Assembly: GCA_002305075.1 (NCBI GenBank)
Contig: DBQC01000006.1
Span: forward strand, 54,511-118,510
DNA from: Ruminococcaceae bacterium UBA1404
GTDB lineage: Bacteria; Bacillota; Clostridia; Oscillospirales; Ruminococcaceae
Direction: 5' to 3'
Length of the DNA stretch: 64,000 nt
The notes under the pieces are model-generated. The model saw only the letters and a list, made by a program, of their open reading frames with translations, searched no databases and was not told the DNA's origin. Below are positions 16,749-26,981 of the stretch, one piece after another. Position numbers and translations under genes: made by a program. Position 1 is the first letter of the stretch; every line of letters starts with the position of its first letter.

Positions 16749-17390
16749 ATGCAAAAATGTATCATAGGAAAAAAAGTCGGCATGACCCAGCTGTTTGACG
16801 AGAATGGCAAGGTTATTCCGGTTACCGTGGTCGAGGCCGGTCCCTGTGTCGTGGTGCAGAAGAAGACAGCCGAAAACGACGGCTACAATGCCGTGCAGAT
16901 CGGCTTTGGCACCATCAGCGACAAGCGGATCACAAAGCCCATGAAAGGCCACTTTCAAAAGGCCGATGTGGCCCAAAAACGCGTTCTGCGCGAGTTCCGT
17001 CTTGAGGACGACAGTGCGCTGAATGTTGGCGACATTATCAAGGCCGACACCTTTACCCCTGGCGACAAGGTCGATGTGGTGGGTACCAGCAAGGGCAAGG
17101 GCTATGCCGGTGTGGTTAAGCGCCATCACTTCCGCACCCTAAAAGGCAGCCACGGCACCGGCCCGGTTGAGCGCCATGCCGGATCGCTCGGCGCCAACTC
17201 CAGCCCCGGACGGGTCATGAAGGGCAAACCCATGGCCGGCCATATGGGCAGCGAGCGCGTAACCGTGCAAAACCTTGACATTGTTAAGGTAGACGCAGAA
17301 AACAACCTGATTGCCATCCGCGGCGCCATTCCCGGCCCCAAAGGCGGCACGGTGGTTATAACCGACTCGGTTAAGAAGTCGGACAAATAA
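16749..17390 (+). CDS. rplC: 50S ribosomal protein L3
   Basis: 213 residues, ATG with GGAGG upstream. Starts [18 protein letters not shown] and contains the long loop reaching the peptidyl-transferase centre ([16 protein letters not shown]). Early assembly protein of the 50S subunit. Normal length and position, followed by rplD after 17 bases. Confidence 0.97.
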   Translation: MQKCIIGKKVGMTQLFDENGKVIPVTVVEAGPCVVVQKKTAENDGYNAVQIGFGTISDKRITKPMKGHFQKADVAQKRVLREFRLEDDSALNVGDIIKADTFTPGDKVDVVGTSKGKGYAGVVKRHHFRTLKGSHGTGPVERHAGSLGANSSPGRVMKGKPMAGHMGSERVTVQNLDIVKVDAENNLIAIRGAIPGPKGGTVVITDSVKKSDK

Positions 17391-17407
17391 GGAAGGAGGA
17401 ACAATAA

Positions 17408-18031
17408 ATGCCTAAACTTACCGTTTACAATATGGCCGGTGAGGCCACAGGCGAGATTGAACTCTCCGACCTGGTATTCGGCATCGCTCCCCGGCCCGAC
17501 CTGGTGCATGCCGTTGTACGCAACCACCTTGCCAACTGCCGTCAGGGCACCCAGTCTACCCTTACCCGTGCAGAGGTGCGCGGCGGTGGCCGCAAACCCT
17601 GGCGTCAAAAGGGCACCGGTCACGCCCGGCAGGGCTCCATCCGTGCGCCCCAGTGGCGTCATGGCGGTGTTGCCCTGGGCCCCAAGCCCCGGGACTACGG
17701 TTTTAGCCTAAACAAGAAGATGCGCCGTCTGGCCTTTAAAAGCGTGCTCTCCTCTAAGGTTGCCGAGGGCAAGCTGATTGTGGTAGACGCCATCGAGCTG
17801 GAGGCCTATCGCACCAAGGCTGTCATCGAGATGCTGTCGGCCCTGGGCGTTACGGGCAAGGCGCTTATCGTCACCGCCGAGAAGAACGACAAGCTGGTGA
17901 AAAGTGCCGCCAACATCCCCGGCGTTAACACCGCCATCACCGGCTCTTTAAACACCTATGACCTCATGGTATGCGAGAAGTGCATTCTCACCCGCGAGGC
18001 CATCGAGCAGATCGAGGAGGTGTACGCATAA
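17408..18031 (+). CDS. rplD: 50S ribosomal protein L4
   Basis: 207 residues, ATG with GGAGGAAC upstream. The loop lining the exit tunnel is visible ([19 protein letters not shown]). L4 represses the S10 operon in gammaproteobacteria, and whether it does so here is unknown. Its stop overlaps the rplW start (TAATG). Confidence 0.97.
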   Translation: MPKLTVYNMAGEATGEIELSDLVFGIAPRPDLVHAVVRNHLANCRQGTQSTLTRAEVRGGGRKPWRQKGTGHARQGSIRAPQWRHGGVALGPKPRDYGFSLNKKMRRLAFKSVLSSKVAEGKLIVVDAIELEAYRTKAVIEMLSALGVTGKALIVTAEKNDKLVKSAANIPGVNTAITGSLNTYDLMVCEKCILTREAIEQIEEVYA

Positions 18032-18327
18032 TGAAGGCAGCTCAGGATATCATTCTGCGCCCGGTTATCACCGAGGCCTCTATGGCCAATGTGCATATGG
18101 GTAAATACACATTCGTTGTGGACAAAAGAGCCAACAAGGTCGAGATTGCCAAGGCCGTGGAAACCCTGTTTCCCGGCACCAAGGTACTCAAGGTCAACAC
18201 CATGAATGTCCTCGGCAAGAAGAAGAGGATGGGCCGCACCGTGGGCTATCGCCCCAACTGGAAAAAGGCCATTGTAACGCTCGACCCCGACGCCAAGGGC
18301 ATCGAGTTCTTCGAGAGCATGGTCTAA
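18031..18327 (+). CDS. rplW: 50S ribosomal protein L23
   Basis: 98 residues from ATG 18031, which overlaps the rplD stop by one base; the frame is open upstream but that part lies inside rplD. L23 sits at the tunnel exit and docks trigger factor and SRP. Contains RPVITE near the start and GKKKRMGR in the loop. Confidence 0.96.
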   Translation: MKAAQDIILRPVITEASMANVHMGKYTFVVDKRANKVEIAKAVETLFPGTKVLKVNTMNVLGKKKRMGRTVGYRPNWKKAIVTLDPDAKGIEFFESMV

Positions 18328-18366
18328 AGGGCCTTATCATCGAACAAGGAGAGTGAATTTTACCCG

Positions 18367-19200
18367 ATGGCTATAAAGAAATACGCGCCTACCACGGCGG
18401 CCCGACGCCAGATGAGCGTGGTCGATTATAGTGGCCTGTCCAAGGTAGAGCCCGAAAAAAGTCTGCTAAAACCCCTAAAGAAACATTCCGGCCGCAACAA
18501 CACCGGTAAAATTATGGTTCGCCATAGGGGCGGCGGCAATCGTCGCAAATACCGTATCATCGACTTTAAGCGCGACAAGATGGACATGCCGGCCACCGTG
18601 CTCACCACCGAGTACGACCCCAACCGCAACGCCTTTATCAACCTCGTGCAGTATGAGGACGGCGAAAAGCGCTACATCTTGGCGCCGGTGGGCCTGTCGG
18701 TGGGTGACACGGTCATAAGCAGCGTGGATGCCGACATCAAGCCCGGCAACGCCCTGCCTCTGTCGGCCATACCGGTGGGCACCTTTGTGCACAATGTTGA
18801 GCTTCATCCCGGCAAGGGTGGCCAGTTGGCCCGAGCCGCCGGTATGCAGGCCCAGCTCATGGCCAAGGAGGGCGACTACGCCCTGCTGCGCCTGCCCAGC
18901 GGCGAAATTCGGCGGGTGCTTATCCGCTGCATGGCTACCGTAGGCCAGGTGGGCAACACCGACTTCGAGAACCAAACCTGGGGCAAGGCCGGACGGCGCC
19001 GCCACTTGGGCTATCGTCCCACCGTACGCGGCTCGGCCATGAACCCTGTCGACCACCCCCACGGCGGTGGCGAGGGCAAAGCTCCCATCGGCCGTCCCAG
19101 CCCGGTTACCCCCTGGGGCAAGCCGACGCTTGGCTACAAAACCCGCGACCGCAAAAAGAAGAGCGACAAGTATATTGTTCGCCGCCGCAATGACAAGTAA
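18367..19200 (+). CDS. rplB: 50S ribosomal protein L2
   Basis: 277 residues, ATG preceded by AAGGAGAG. Contains the [20 protein letters not shown]-terminal segment and the HPHGGGEG loop that reaches the peptidyl-transferase centre. One of the most conserved ribosomal proteins, needed for subunit joining. Normal length. Confidence 0.97.
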   Translation: MAIKKYAPTTAARRQMSVVDYSGLSKVEPEKSLLKPLKKHSGRNNTGKIMVRHRGGGNRRKYRIIDFKRDKMDMPATVLTTEYDPNRNAFINLVQYEDGEKRYILAPVGLSVGDTVISSVDADIKPGNALPLSAIPVGTFVHNVELHPGKGGQLARAAGMQAQLMAKEGDYALLRLPSGEIRRVLIRCMATVGQVGNTDFENQTWGKAGRRRHLGYRPTVRGSAMNPVDHPHGGGEGKAPIGRPSPVTPWGKPTLGYKTRDRKKKSDKYIVRRRNDK

Positions 19201-19215
19201 GGAGGGCTTAAAACA

Positions 19216-19497
19216 ATGGGTAGAAGCGTAAAAAAAGGACCATTCGTGCAGCCCGTTCTGCTTGAAAGGGTTCGCAAAATGAACGAAACCGGAGAGAAGC
19301 GCGTGCTCAAAACCTGGAGCCGCTCCTCCACCATCTTCCCCGACTTTGTGGGCCACACCTTTGCCGTACACGATGGCCGCAAGCATGTGCCGGTCTATGT
19401 GACCGAGGACATGGTGGGCCACAAGCTGGGCGAGTTCGCCCCCACTCGGACTTTCCGCGGCCATGCCGGCTCTAAGAAGTCCAACACCGGCAGGTAG
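19216..19497 (+). CDS. rpsS: 30S ribosomal protein S19
   Basis: 93 residues, ATG with GGAGGG upstream. Starts [10 protein letters not shown] and contains [20 protein letters not shown]. Binds the 30S head with S13. Followed by rplV after 26 bases. Confidence 0.97.
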   Translation: MGRSVKKGPFVQPVLLERVRKMNETGEKRVLKTWSRSSTIFPDFVGHTFAVHDGRKHVPVYVTEDMVGHKLGEFAPTRTFRGHAGSKKSNTGR

Positions 19498-19523
19498 GCT
19501 GCGAAAGGAGAGAGAAACCAAAT

Positions 19524-19859
19524 ATGGAAGCCAGAGCTTATTTAAGGGGCCTGCGTATGTCCCCAAGGAAGGTTCAGGTGCTGCTGGATCTCATTCGCAA
19601 CCAGCCTACCGAGCTTGCCCTTGCCACACTGCGCCATACCCCTCGCGCTGCCAGCGAGCCGGTGGCTAAGCTGCTTAAAAGCGCGATTGCCAACGCCGAA
19701 AACAACCACAACATGGATGTCAATCATCTCTATGTGGCCGAGTGCTTTGTAACCCCCGGCCCCACTATGAAAAGGGTGCGCCCCCGCGCCCAGGGCAGAG
19801 CCTTCCGCATTCTGAAGCGCTCCTCCCATGTCACCATAGTGCTGAGAGAGAAAGAATGA
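19524..19859 (+). CDS. rplV: 50S ribosomal protein L22
   Basis: 111 residues, ATG with AAAGGAGAG upstream. Contains the [11 protein letters not shown] helix and the beta-hairpin that lines the exit tunnel ([20 protein letters not shown]), where macrolide-resistance mutations occur in other species. Normal length. Confidence 0.97.
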   Translation: MEARAYLRGLRMSPRKVQVLLDLIRNQPTELALATLRHTPRAASEPVAKLLKSAIANAENNHNMDVNHLYVAECFVTPGPTMKRVRPRAQGRAFRILKRSSHVTIVLREKE

Positions 19860-19874
19860 GCGAGGAGGTAAACG

Positions 19875-20666
19875 ATGGGACAAAAAGTTAATCCCCACGG
19901 TTTGCGTGTGGGTATCATAAAGGATTGGGACTCCCGCTGGTTTGCCAAGGACGAAGTTTTTGGCGACATCTTAGTAGAAGATTATCAGCTTCGTAAGTAT
20001 ATTAAAGAGACCCTGTACGAGGCCGGTGTGCCCAGAATCGAAATCGAGCGGGACGCCAGCCGTGTGCGCATTCATGTGCACTGCGCCCGACCCGGCATTG
20101 TGATTGGCCGCGGCGGCAGCGAGATTGAAAAGCTGCGCCTGGCTTGCGAGGCCATGGTCAACAAGGGCAAAGAGCAAAAGCGCAATGTGTTCATCAATGT
20201 TATCGAAGTTAAAAATGTGGACAAAAACGCCCAGCTTGTGGCCGAAAGTATTGCCGCACAGCTTAAAAACCGTGTGAGCTTTAGGCGGGCCATGAAGCAG
20301 GCCATTCAGCGGGCCATGCGTCTGGGTGCCCGGGGCATTAAGGTTCAGGTGTCCGGCCGTCTGGGCGGCGCCGAAATCGCCCGCACCGAACGCTACCACG
20401 AGGGCACCATTCCGCTGCAAACCTTGCGTGCCGACATCGACTACGGCTTTGCCGAGGCCGATACCACCTACGGCAAAATTGGCGTAAAGGTTTGGATTTA
20501 TGCCGGCGAGGTTCTTGGCGACGCCCGCAGCGCCGAGCGTGAAGAGCGTGAGCGCCGTGATCGCCGTGACCGCCGCGATCGCCGGGACAACCGGGACAAC
20601 CGGGGTGGCCGGAGCGGTCGGCCGAGTGGCGACCGCCGAGATTCCAGAGAGAGGGGTTCGAGATAG
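19875..20666 (+). CDS. rpsC: 30S ribosomal protein S3 with an Arg/Asp-rich tail
   Basis: 263 residues, ATG with CGAGGAGG upstream. Starts [12 protein letters not shown]; the KH domain has [12 protein letters not shown]. The core ends near residue 217 and is followed by a 46-residue tail made of repeated Arg, Asp, Glu and Gly (for example [17 protein letters not shown]). S3 forms the mRNA entry channel, where the tail would lie. Many clostridial S3 proteins have extra C-terminal tails, but the RRD repeat is striking. Confidence 0.96.
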   Translation: MGQKVNPHGLRVGIIKDWDSRWFAKDEVFGDILVEDYQLRKYIKETLYEAGVPRIEIERDASRVRIHVHCARPGIVIGRGGSEIEKLRLACEAMVNKGKEQKRNVFINVIEVKNVDKNAQLVAESIAAQLKNRVSFRRAMKQAIQRAMRLGARGIKVQVSGRLGGAEIARTERYHEGTIPLQTLRADIDYGFAEADTTYGKIGVKVWIYAGEVLGDARSAEREERERRDRRDRRDRRDNRDNRGGRSGRPSGDRRDSRERGSR

Positions 20667-20668
20667 TC

Positions 20669-21091
20669 ATGCTGCTGCCAAAAAGAGTTAAATACCGCAG
20701 GGTGCACCGCGGCCGTCTAACCGGCAAGGCCACCCGTGGCAACAAGGTGACCTATGGCGACTACGGCCTTGTAAGCCTTGAGCCCGCCTGGATCAGCTCG
20801 GCCCAGATCGAGGCCGCCCGTATTGCCATGACCCGTTATATCCGTCGTGGCGGTCAGGTGTGGATCAAAATTTTCCCCGACAAGCCCATCACCCAAAAGC
20901 CGGCCGAGACCCGCATGGGATCGGGTAAAGGCTCGCCCGAATACTGGGTGGCTGTGGTAAAACCCGGCCGCGTCATGTTCGAAATTGGCGGCGTATCCGA
21001 GGAGCTGGCCCGCGAGGCCATGCGTCTGGCCGCGCACAAGCTGCCCGTTAAGTGCAAGTTTGTGCACAAGGGCGAGGAGGTGCAGGTATAA
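20669..21091 (+). CDS. rplP: 50S ribosomal protein L16
   Basis: 140 residues, ATG start 2 bases after rpsC. Contains [15 protein letters not shown] and [19 protein letters not shown], the region close to the A-site tRNA elbow. Its stop overlaps the rpmC start (TAATG). Confidence 0.97.
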   Translation: MLLPKRVKYRRVHRGRLTGKATRGNKVTYGDYGLVSLEPAWISSAQIEAARIAMTRYIRRGGQVWIKIFPDKPITQKPAETRMGSGKGSPEYWVAVVKPGRVMFEIGGVSEELAREAMRLAAHKLPVKCKFVHKGEEVQV

Positions 21092-21291
21092 TGAAAGCCA
21101 GTGAAATTCGCGCGCTTTCGGCCGCCGAGCTCGATGAGAAGCTCCAGGATCTCAAGGCCGAGCTTTTTAACCTGAGGTTCCAACACGCCATCAACCAGCT
21201 GGACAATCCGCTGCGTCTGGTCGCTGTTAAAAAGGACATCGCCCGCATAAAGACCATTCAGCGCGAACGCCAGCTCGGCAAGAAGGCCTAG
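21091..21291 (+). CDS. rpmC: 50S ribosomal protein L29
   Basis: 66 residues from ATG 21091, which overlaps the rplP stop; an upstream in-frame ATG is inside rplP. Two-helix protein near the tunnel exit, starting [14 protein letters not shown] with the LFNLRFQ motif. Confidence 0.96.
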   Translation: MKASEIRALSAAELDEKLQDLKAELFNLRFQHAINQLDNPLRLVAVKKDIARIKTIQRERQLGKKA

Positions 21292-21305
21292 AGGAGGTAA
21301 GGAGC

Positions 21306-21563
21306 ATGAGCGAAAGAAATAAGCGCAAAACCCGCACAGGCCAGGTGGTCAGCGATAAGATGGATAAAACCGTGGTTGTGGCGGTGGTAGACAATGTGCG
21401 GCATCCGCTATACAAAAAGATCATCAAGCGCACCACCAAGTATAAAGCCCACGACGAGCAAAACGCCTGCAACATCGGCGACAAGGTGCTCATCATGGAG
21501 ACCCGCCCCCTGTCTAAGGACAAAACGTGGCGTGTGGTAGAGATCATCGAGCAGGCCAAATAA
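21306..21563 (+). CDS. rpsQ: 30S ribosomal protein S17
   Basis: 85 residues, ATG with GAGGAGGT upstream. Contains [19 protein letters not shown] and [12 protein letters not shown]. Early 16S rRNA-binding protein. A 100-base gap to rplN follows, longer than most gaps in this operon, with short inverted repeats but no clear terminator. Confidence 0.97.
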   Translation: MSERNKRKTRTGQVVSDKMDKTVVVAVVDNVRHPLYKKIIKRTTKYKAHDEQNACNIGDKVLIMETRPLSKDKTWRVVEIIEQAK

Positions 21564-21663
21564 TTTTGGCCCCACCACCAGTCTGAGCGGCTGCATAAAT
21601 GGTTGCAGTTAGCGGCTATAAAGCCCCGGCAGGCTGGTTAGAACCGAAAGGAGGAAACCCACA

Positions 21664-22032
21664 GTGATTCAAATGCAATCCCGCCTTAAGGTGGCCGACA
21701 ACTCGGGCGCCAAGGAGATTATGTGCATTCGTGTGCTGGGTGGTACCAGAAGAAGATACGCCAACATTGGCGATGTGATTGTTGCCTCGGTTAAAAAAGC
21801 CGCCCCCGGTGCCGCCATTAAAAAGGGCGAGATCGTAAGGGCCGTTATTGTGCGCAGCGCCAAGGGCGTGCGCCGCAGCGATGGCAGCTATATCCGCTTT
21901 GACGAGAACGCCGCGGTCATTCTCCGCGAGGACAAAAACCCTCGCGGCACCCGCATCTTTGGCCCGGTGGCCCGTGAGCTGCGCGACAAGGAGTATACCA
22001 AAATCCTTTCGCTGGCTCCCGAAGTACTGTAA
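21664..22032 (+). CDS. rplN: 50S ribosomal protein L14
   Basis: 122 residues from GTG 21664 with AAAGGAGG upstream. Starts [17 protein letters not shown] and contains [16 protein letters not shown]. Forms an intersubunit bridge. First gene of the classical spc part of the cluster. Confidence 0.97.
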   Translation: MIQMQSRLKVADNSGAKEIMCIRVLGGTRRRYANIGDVIVASVKKAAPGAAIKKGEIVRAVIVRSAKGVRRSDGSYIRFDENAAVILREDKNPRGTRIFGPVARELRDKEYTKILSLAPEVL

Positions 22033-22046
22033 AGGAGCGCAGAATT

Positions 22047-22361
22047 ATGAGCAAATTGCATGTTAAACAGGGCGACACCGTCCAGCTGCTCTCCGGCAAG
22101 AACAAGGGCAAGCGCGGCAAGGTGCTGGCGGCCTCCCCTAAGGAGGGCAAAATCATCGTCGAGGGTGTTAACATCGTTAAAAAGCATGTAAAGCCCCGTA
22201 AAATGGGCGAGCAGGGCGGTATCATCGAGGTAGAGGGCGCTTTTTATGCGGCCAAAGCCCAGCTGGTCTGCCCCAAGTGCGACAAACCCACCCGTATCGG
22301 CCACAGCTTTGTAGAGGGCAAAAAAGTGCGCGTCTGCAAAAAGTGTGGCGCAACCATCTAG
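22047..22361 (+). CDS. rplX: 50S ribosomal protein L24
   Basis: 104 residues, ATG with AAAGGAG upstream. KOW motif ([20 protein letters not shown]) near the start and a C-terminal CPKC...CKKC zinc-ribbon-like pair. Assembly initiator of the 50S subunit. Confidence 0.97.
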   Translation: MSKLHVKQGDTVQLLSGKNKGKRGKVLAASPKEGKIIVEGVNIVKKHVKPRKMGEQGGIIEVEGAFYAAKAQLVCPKCDKPTRIGHSFVEGKKVRVCKKCGATI

Positions 22362-22379
22362 GAGGGAGGAGGATAATAC

Positions 22380-22919
22380 ATGGCTAGACTTAAAGAACGC
22401 TATAAAAACGAAATAGCCGGCGAACTGCAAAAAAAGTTCGGATATACCAGCGTCATGCAGATCCCCAAGCTCGAGAAGGTTGTGCTCAATGTAGCCTGCG
22501 GCGACGCTAAGGACAATGCCAAAGTGGTTGAGGCCATCATCACCGACCTCGGCCTGATTACCGGACAAAAAGCCGTACCCTGTGCGGCCCGCCGCTCGGT
22601 GGCCAACTTTAAGCTGCGCGAGGGCATGATTGTCGGCGTGAAGGTAACCCTGCGGGGCGACCGGATGTACGAGTTTGTAGACCGCCTCTTTAATGTGGCG
22701 CTGCCTCGGGTGCGCGACTTCCATGGCATCAACCCCAACGGCTTCGACGGCCGCGGCAACTATAGCTTTGGCCTGCGGGAGCAGCTGATGTTCCCCGAAA
22801 TTGACTACGACAAGGTGGACAAAGTGCGTGGCATGGACATCAACTTTGTGACCACCGCTAAAACCGACGAAGAATCGCGCGAGCTGCTCTCGTTGCTCGG
22901 CGCGCCCTTCGCACGATAA
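22380..22919 (+). CDS. rplE: 50S ribosomal protein L5
   Basis: 179 residues, ATG with GGAGGGAGGAGG upstream. Contains the [21 protein letters not shown] and [18 protein letters not shown] segments. Binds 5S rRNA and the P-site tRNA. Normal length. Confidence 0.97.
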   Translation: MARLKERYKNEIAGELQKKFGYTSVMQIPKLEKVVLNVACGDAKDNAKVVEAIITDLGLITGQKAVPCAARRSVANFKLREGMIVGVKVTLRGDRMYEFVDRLFNVALPRVRDFHGINPNGFDGRGNYSFGLREQLMFPEIDYDKVDKVRGMDINFVTTAKTDEESRELLSLLGAPFAR

Positions 22920-22934
22920 AGGAGGAGAGTTTAA

Positions 22935-23120
22935 GTGGCCAAAACATCGCTCAAGGTAAGACAAAAAAGGACGCCTAAGTTCTCCACCCGGGCATACAAC
23001 CGCTGCAAAATTTGCGGCCGGCCCCATGCCTACCTGCGCAAATACGGCGTATGCCGCATCTGCTTTAGGGAGCTTGCGTACAAGGGCCATATCCCCGGTG
23101 TCCGCAAGGCCAGCTGGTAA
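22935..23120 (+). CDS. rpsZ: 30S ribosomal protein S14, zinc-binding short form
   Basis: 61 residues from GTG 22935 with AAAGGAGG upstream. The four zinc cysteines are in CKICG and CRICF, typical of the type Z form found in the Firmicutes spc operon. Located between rplE and rpsH as usual. Confidence 0.96.
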   Translation: MAKTSLKVRQKRTPKFSTRAYNRCKICGRPHAYLRKYGVCRICFRELAYKGHIPGVRKASW

Positions 23121-23141
23121 CGACTCAAAGGAGGTAGACGC

Positions 23142-23540
23142 ATGAATGTTACAGATTCCATAGCCGACATGCTCACCCGCATCCGCAACGCCAGCGCGGC
23201 CAAGCACGATACGGTAGAGATCCCGGCGTCCAATGTTAAAAAGGCCATTGCCCAGATTCTGCTGGACGAGGGCTATATTAAAAGCTTTACAGTGACCGAG
23301 GATAACAAGCAGGGCATGATTAAAATCACCCTTAAGTACGGCAGCGGCAAGATGCCGGTTATCAACGGTCTGCGGCGGGTTTCCAAGCCCGGTCTTCGCA
23401 TCTATACCAGCTGCGAGGATATGCCCAAGGTTCTCAAGGGTCTGGGCACCGCCATCATCTCCACCTCTAAAGGTGTGATGACCGACAAACAGGCAAAGAA
23501 AAACGGCGTTGGCGGCGAAGTGCTCGCCTTCATCTGGTAA
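23142..23540 (+). CDS. rpsH: 30S ribosomal protein S8
   Basis: 132 residues, ATG with AAAGGAGG upstream. Starts [15 protein letters not shown] and ends with [20 protein letters not shown]8 binds the central domain of 16S rRNA and in E. coli represses the spc operon. Normal length. Confidence 0.97.
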   Translation: MNVTDSIADMLTRIRNASAAKHDTVEIPASNVKKAIAQILLDEGYIKSFTVTEDNKQGMIKITLKYGSGKMPVINGLRRVSKPGLRIYTSCEDMPKVLKGLGTAIISTSKGVMTDKQAKKNGVGGEVLAFIW

Positions 23541-23553
23541 GGGGGCGCACGGC

Positions 23554-24099
23554 ATGTCTCGTATAGGAAGAAACCCAATTGTTATCCCCGCCGGCGTGAC
23601 CGTAGAGCAAAACGGCCACACCCTGACCGTAAAGGGTAAAAACGGCGAGCTTACGCAAACATTTCATCCCAAGATGACCATCAAGATCGAAGACGGCGTC
23701 ATCGAGGTGACCCGCCCGAGCGATGCTCAGGAGATGCGCAGCCTTCACGGTCTTACCCGCACGCTGATTGCCAACATGATTATCGGCGTATCCGAGGGCT
23801 TTAAAAAGGATCTCGAGGTGCACGGCGTGGGTTACCGTGTGGCTAAGCAGGGCAACAACCTTGTGATGACCCTTGGCTTCTCGCATCAGGTCATCTATCC
23901 CGAGGAGCCCGGCATCACCATAGATGCTCCCGCCCCCAACCGCATTGTGGTTACGGGTATCGACAAGCAGCGGGTGGGCCAGGTGGCCGCCGAAATCCGC
24001 GAAAAGCGTCCCCCCGAGCCTTATAAGGGCAAGGGCATCCGCTATGCCGGCGAGGTTATTGTCCGTAAAGAGGGCAAGGCCGGCAAGAGCAAATCTTAA
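23554..24099 (+). CDS. rplF: 50S ribosomal protein L6
   Basis: 181 residues from ATG 23554 (MSRIGRNPI), with GGGGGC upstream; a longer in-frame start lies inside rpsH. Ends with the conserved EPYKGKGIRYAGE motif. Near the factor-binding centre of the 50S subunit. Confidence 0.96.
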   Translation: MSRIGRNPIVIPAGVTVEQNGHTLTVKGKNGELTQTFHPKMTIKIEDGVIEVTRPSDAQEMRSLHGLTRTLIANMIIGVSEGFKKDLEVHGVGYRVAKQGNNLVMTLGFSHQVIYPEEPGITIDAPAPNRIVVTGIDKQRVGQVAAEIREKRPPEPYKGKGIRYAGEVIVRKEGKAGKSKS

Positions 24100-24117
24100 A
24101 AGGAGGAGTGAAACAGC

Positions 24118-24477
24118 ATGGTTATTAAGCCTTCTAGAAGCAAAGCAAGGCAGAAACGGCACGGGCGCCTCCGCAGGAAGCTCAGCGGTACTCCCGAGTG
24201 TCCGCGACTGTGTGTTTTCCGCTCCGGCAAACACATTTACGCTCAGATTATCGACGATGTGGCCGGCCATACACTGGCTGCCGCCTCCACGCTGGACAAG
24301 GACTTTGAAGGTTCGACCGGCAACAAGGAGGCCGCCCGCAAGGTGGGTCTTAACATTGCGGCCATCGCTAAGGAAAAGGGCATCACCTCGGTGGTGTTCG
24401 ACCGCGGCGGCTATATCTATCACGGACGCATACAGGAGCTTGCCGAGGGTGCCCGCGAGGGCGGCCTTGAGTTTTAA
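24118..24477 (+). CDS. rplR: 50S ribosomal protein L18
   Basis: 119 residues, ATG with AAAGGAGG upstream. 5S rRNA-binding protein with [18 protein letters not shown] and a [13 protein letters not shown] end. Normal length and position. Confidence 0.97.
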   Translation: MVIKPSRSKARQKRHGRLRRKLSGTPECPRLCVFRSGKHIYAQIIDDVAGHTLAAASTLDKDFEGSTGNKEAARKVGLNIAAIAKEKGITSVVFDRGGYIYHGRIQELAEGAREGGLEF

Positions 24478-24497
24478 CAGAGGGAGGGAGAAGTCGT

Positions 24498-24998
24498 TTG
24501 TCTCGTATAGACGCTAGCACACTGGATATTCAGGAGAGAGTTGTGGCCATTAACCGCGTTGCCAAAACCGTTAAGGGCGGCCGCATCTTCAAGTTTTCCG
24601 CCCTCATGGTTGTGGGCGACGGCAATGGCCGTGTAGGCTTTGGCATAGGCAAGGCGGGCGAAGTGCCCGACGCCATCCGCAAGGGCATCGAGGACGCCAA
24701 GAAGAATATGATCGAGGTGTCCATAAGGGGCACCACCATTCCCCACGAGGTCATTGGTAAGTTTGGCGCTGCCCGGGTGCTTATGATGCCCGCCCCCGAG
24801 GGTACCGGCGTGATTGCCGGCGGCCCTGTGCGTGCCGTGCTCGAGGTAGCCGGCATCCGCGACATCCGCACCAAGAGCCAGCGCAGCCGCAACCCCATCA
24901 ATGTAGTTACCGCTACCATCGAGGGTCTGCGCTCTTTGCGCACTGCCGATCAGGTGGCTGCGGTTCGCAGCCGGTCGGTGGAACAAATAATAGGTTAG
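24498..24998 (+). CDS. rpsE: 30S ribosomal protein S5
   Basis: 166 residues from TTG 24498 with GGGAGGGAG upstream. Contains [17 protein letters not shown] and the [18 protein letters not shown] loop involved in decoding accuracy. The TTG start keeps the usual N-terminal length. Confidence 0.96.
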   Translation: MSRIDASTLDIQERVVAINRVAKTVKGGRIFKFSALMVVGDGNGRVGFGIGKAGEVPDAIRKGIEDAKKNMIEVSIRGTTIPHEVIGKFGAARVLMMPAPEGTGVIAGGPVRAVLEVAGIRDIRTKSQRSRNPINVVTATIEGLRSLRTADQVAAVRSRSVEQIIG

Positions 24999-25011
24999 GA
25001 GGGTGGAAGCT

Positions 25012-25188
25012 ATGTCGCTTAAAATTAAGCTGGTAAAAAGCCTTAATGGCCGCAAAAAGAACCACATTGCCACCGCTCATTCCTTAGGCCTTCGCAGAAT
25101 CGGCGATGAGGTATCCCAGCCCGATAACCCTGCCACCCAAGGCAAAATCGCAACGATCTCCTATCTTATCAAGGTTACCGAGGCTTAA
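25012..25188 (+). CDS. rpmD: 50S ribosomal protein L30
   Basis: 58 residues from ATG 25012 with AGGAGGG 8 bases upstream, preferred over an in-frame GTG at 25003 that overlaps that site. Contains [11 protein letters not shown] and [12 protein letters not shown]. Normal length. Confidence 0.95.
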   Translation: MSLKIKLVKSLNGRKKNHIATAHSLGLRRIGDEVSQPDNPATQGKIATISYLIKVTEA

Positions 25189-25205
25189 AAAGGAGGTGCA
25201 GGCAA

Positions 25206-25646
25206 ATGAAACTGCATGAGCTTTCGCCGGCCAAGGGGTCGGTAAAGAAATCGTTTAGAAAAGGCCGCGGCCCCGGTTCGGGCAACGGCAAAACAGCAGG
25301 CAAAGGCCATAAAGGCCAAAATGCCCGTTCGGGCGGCGGCGTGCGCCCCGGCTTCGAGGGCGGCCAGATGCCCCTTCAGCGCCGCATTCCCAAGCGCGGC
25401 TTTAACAACATCTTCGCCACCAACTATGCCACCATCAATGTCGCCGAATTAGAGCGCTTTGAGGAAGGTGCGGTTGTGTGCGAGGAGACCATCCTGGGCA
25501 TGGGCATTATTAAAAATGCCAAAGACGGCATCAAAATTCTCGGGCGTGGCGAGCTGAGCAAGGCGCTCACCGTCCAAGCGACGGCTTTTTCGGCCTCGGC
25601 CAAAGAAAAGATAGAGAAGGCGGGCGGAAAGGCAGAGGTGATTTAA
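25206..25646 (+). CDS. rplO: 50S ribosomal protein L15
   Basis: 146 residues, ATG with AAAGGAGG upstream. Glycine-rich N-terminus ([20 protein letters not shown]) and the [18 protein letters not shown] motif. Its last base overlaps the secY start. Confidence 0.97.
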   Translation: MKLHELSPAKGSVKKSFRKGRGPGSGNGKTAGKGHKGQNARSGGGVRPGFEGGQMPLQRRIPKRGFNNIFATNYATINVAELERFEEGAVVCEETILGMGIIKNAKDGIKILGRGELSKALTVQATAFSASAKEKIEKAGGKAEVI

Positions 25647-26968
25647 TGCTCGAGTCGGTACGCAACGCGTGGAAGATTGAGGACCTGCGCAAGAAGATGA
25701 TTTACTCGCTGCTGATTTTGGCCATTTACAGAATTGGCTCGGTCATCCCGGTCCCCTTTCTAAACCCCGCAGCATTGCAGGCTATGGTGGGGCAGTCGGG
25801 CAACATTCTCGGCTATCTCAACACCCTGTCCGGCGGGGCCTTTGGGCAGTGCACACTGTTCGCGCTGTCCATCTCGCCCTATATCACCGCCTCTATTGTT
25901 ATGCAGCTGCTCACCATCGCCATCCCCTATCTGGAGAACCTTCAGAAAGAGGGCGGCGAGGAGGGCCAAAAGCTCATCAAAAAATATACCCGCTACACCG
26001 TGGTGGCGCTGTCCTTCCTGCAGTCCTGGGCCTACTCGGCTCTGCTTAAAAATCAGGGGGCCATGCTGTTTACCTCGGGTTGGGAGCATCTTTTCTCCCG
26101 CATTGTGATTATCTTCGCCTTTGCCGGCGGCTCGATGATGGTGGTCTACCTCGGCGAGCGCATTGACGAAAAGGGCATTGGCAACGGTATTTCGCTGCTT
26201 TTGTTTGCGGGTATTGTATCTAGGGGCGGCAGCGTTCTTGTGTCGGCCATCAACACCATGCGGCTGGCGCTAAACCCCCTCACCGAGGGCCGGTTCATGC
26301 TGGACCTTATTATGCTGCCGGTCATGTTGGTGTTGGCCGTGGTGGCCATTGCCTTCGTGGTGATTATGACCAATGCCGAGCGCCGCATTCCGGTGCAGTA
26401 TGCAAAAAAGGTTGTGGGCCGCAAGATGTATGGTGGTCAGTCTACCTTTATGCCCATTAAAATCACCATGAGTGGTGTGCTGCCGGTTATCTTCGCCTCG
26501 ACCATTTTGTCCCTTCCCACCAGCATCCGGGATTTCGCAGGCATCACCGCCGACTCGGGCTGGATCTATTCGCTACTCAGCGCTTTTGGTACCAACCGGA
26601 TCACCTATGCGGTTTTGTACTTTTTGCTGATTATGGCGTTTAACTACTTCTATGTAACCATTCAGTATAACCCCATCGAGATTGCCAATAATCTCCGCAA
26701 GAACTCGGGCACCGTGCCCGGCATCCGGCCGGGACGGCCCACCGCAGAGTTTTTGCAGCGCGTTGTCTCCCGCACCACTGTGATGGGCGGCGTGTTCCTC
26801 TCGATCATCGCCGTTGCGCCCATTTTGGTCTCGGTGATAAGCGGTGGCCGGCTCAACATATCGCTGGGCGGCACCTCGCTGATCATTGTGGTAGGCGTGG
26901 CACTCGATACCGTCAAGTCCCTCGAGAGCATGATGATGATGCGCCACTACAAGGGCTTCCTTGAGTAA
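25646..26968 (+). CDS. secY: Preprotein translocase subunit SecY
   Basis: 440 residues, ATG overlapping the rplO stop. Ten hydrophobic helices, with the plug region (SGGAFGQCTLFALSISPYI), the ITASIVMQLL helix, NAERRIPVQYA and the cytoplasmic loop PGIRPGRPTAEFL. Forms the SecYEG channel. Standard location at the end of the spc operon. Confidence 0.97.
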   Translation: MLESVRNAWKIEDLRKKMIYSLLILAIYRIGSVIPVPFLNPAALQAMVGQSGNILGYLNTLSGGAFGQCTLFALSISPYITASIVMQLLTIAIPYLENLQKEGGEEGQKLIKKYTRYTVVALSFLQSWAYSALLKNQGAMLFTSGWEHLFSRIVIIFAFAGGSMMVVYLGERIDEKGIGNGISLLLFAGIVSRGGSVLVSAINTMRLALNPLTEGRFMLDLIMLPVMLVLAVVAIAFVVIMTNAERRIPVQYAKKVVGRKMYGGQSTFMPIKITMSGVLPVIFASTILSLPTSIRDFAGITADSGWIYSLLSAFGTNRITYAVLYFLLIMAFNYFYVTIQYNPIEIANNLRKNSGTVPGIRPGRPTAEFLQRVVSRTTVMGGVFLSIIAVAPILVSVISGGRLNISLGGTSLIIVVGVALDTVKSLESMMMMRHYKGFLE

Positions 26969-26981
26969 GGAGGGCATTAAG

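Noticed and set aside
18475..19566. 363-codon open frame on the minus strand
   Set aside because: Antisense to rplB, rpsS and the start of rplV.
21564..21663. 100-base gap between rpsQ and rplN as a possible regulatory RNA
   Set aside because: Only short imperfect inverted repeats (such as CTGCA/TGCAG) and no terminator or promoter; left as unassigned.
21888..23621. 577-codon open frame on the minus strand
   Set aside because: Lies fully antisense to rplN-rplF; it arises from GC-rich codon use of the ribosomal genes and has no recognisable protein features.
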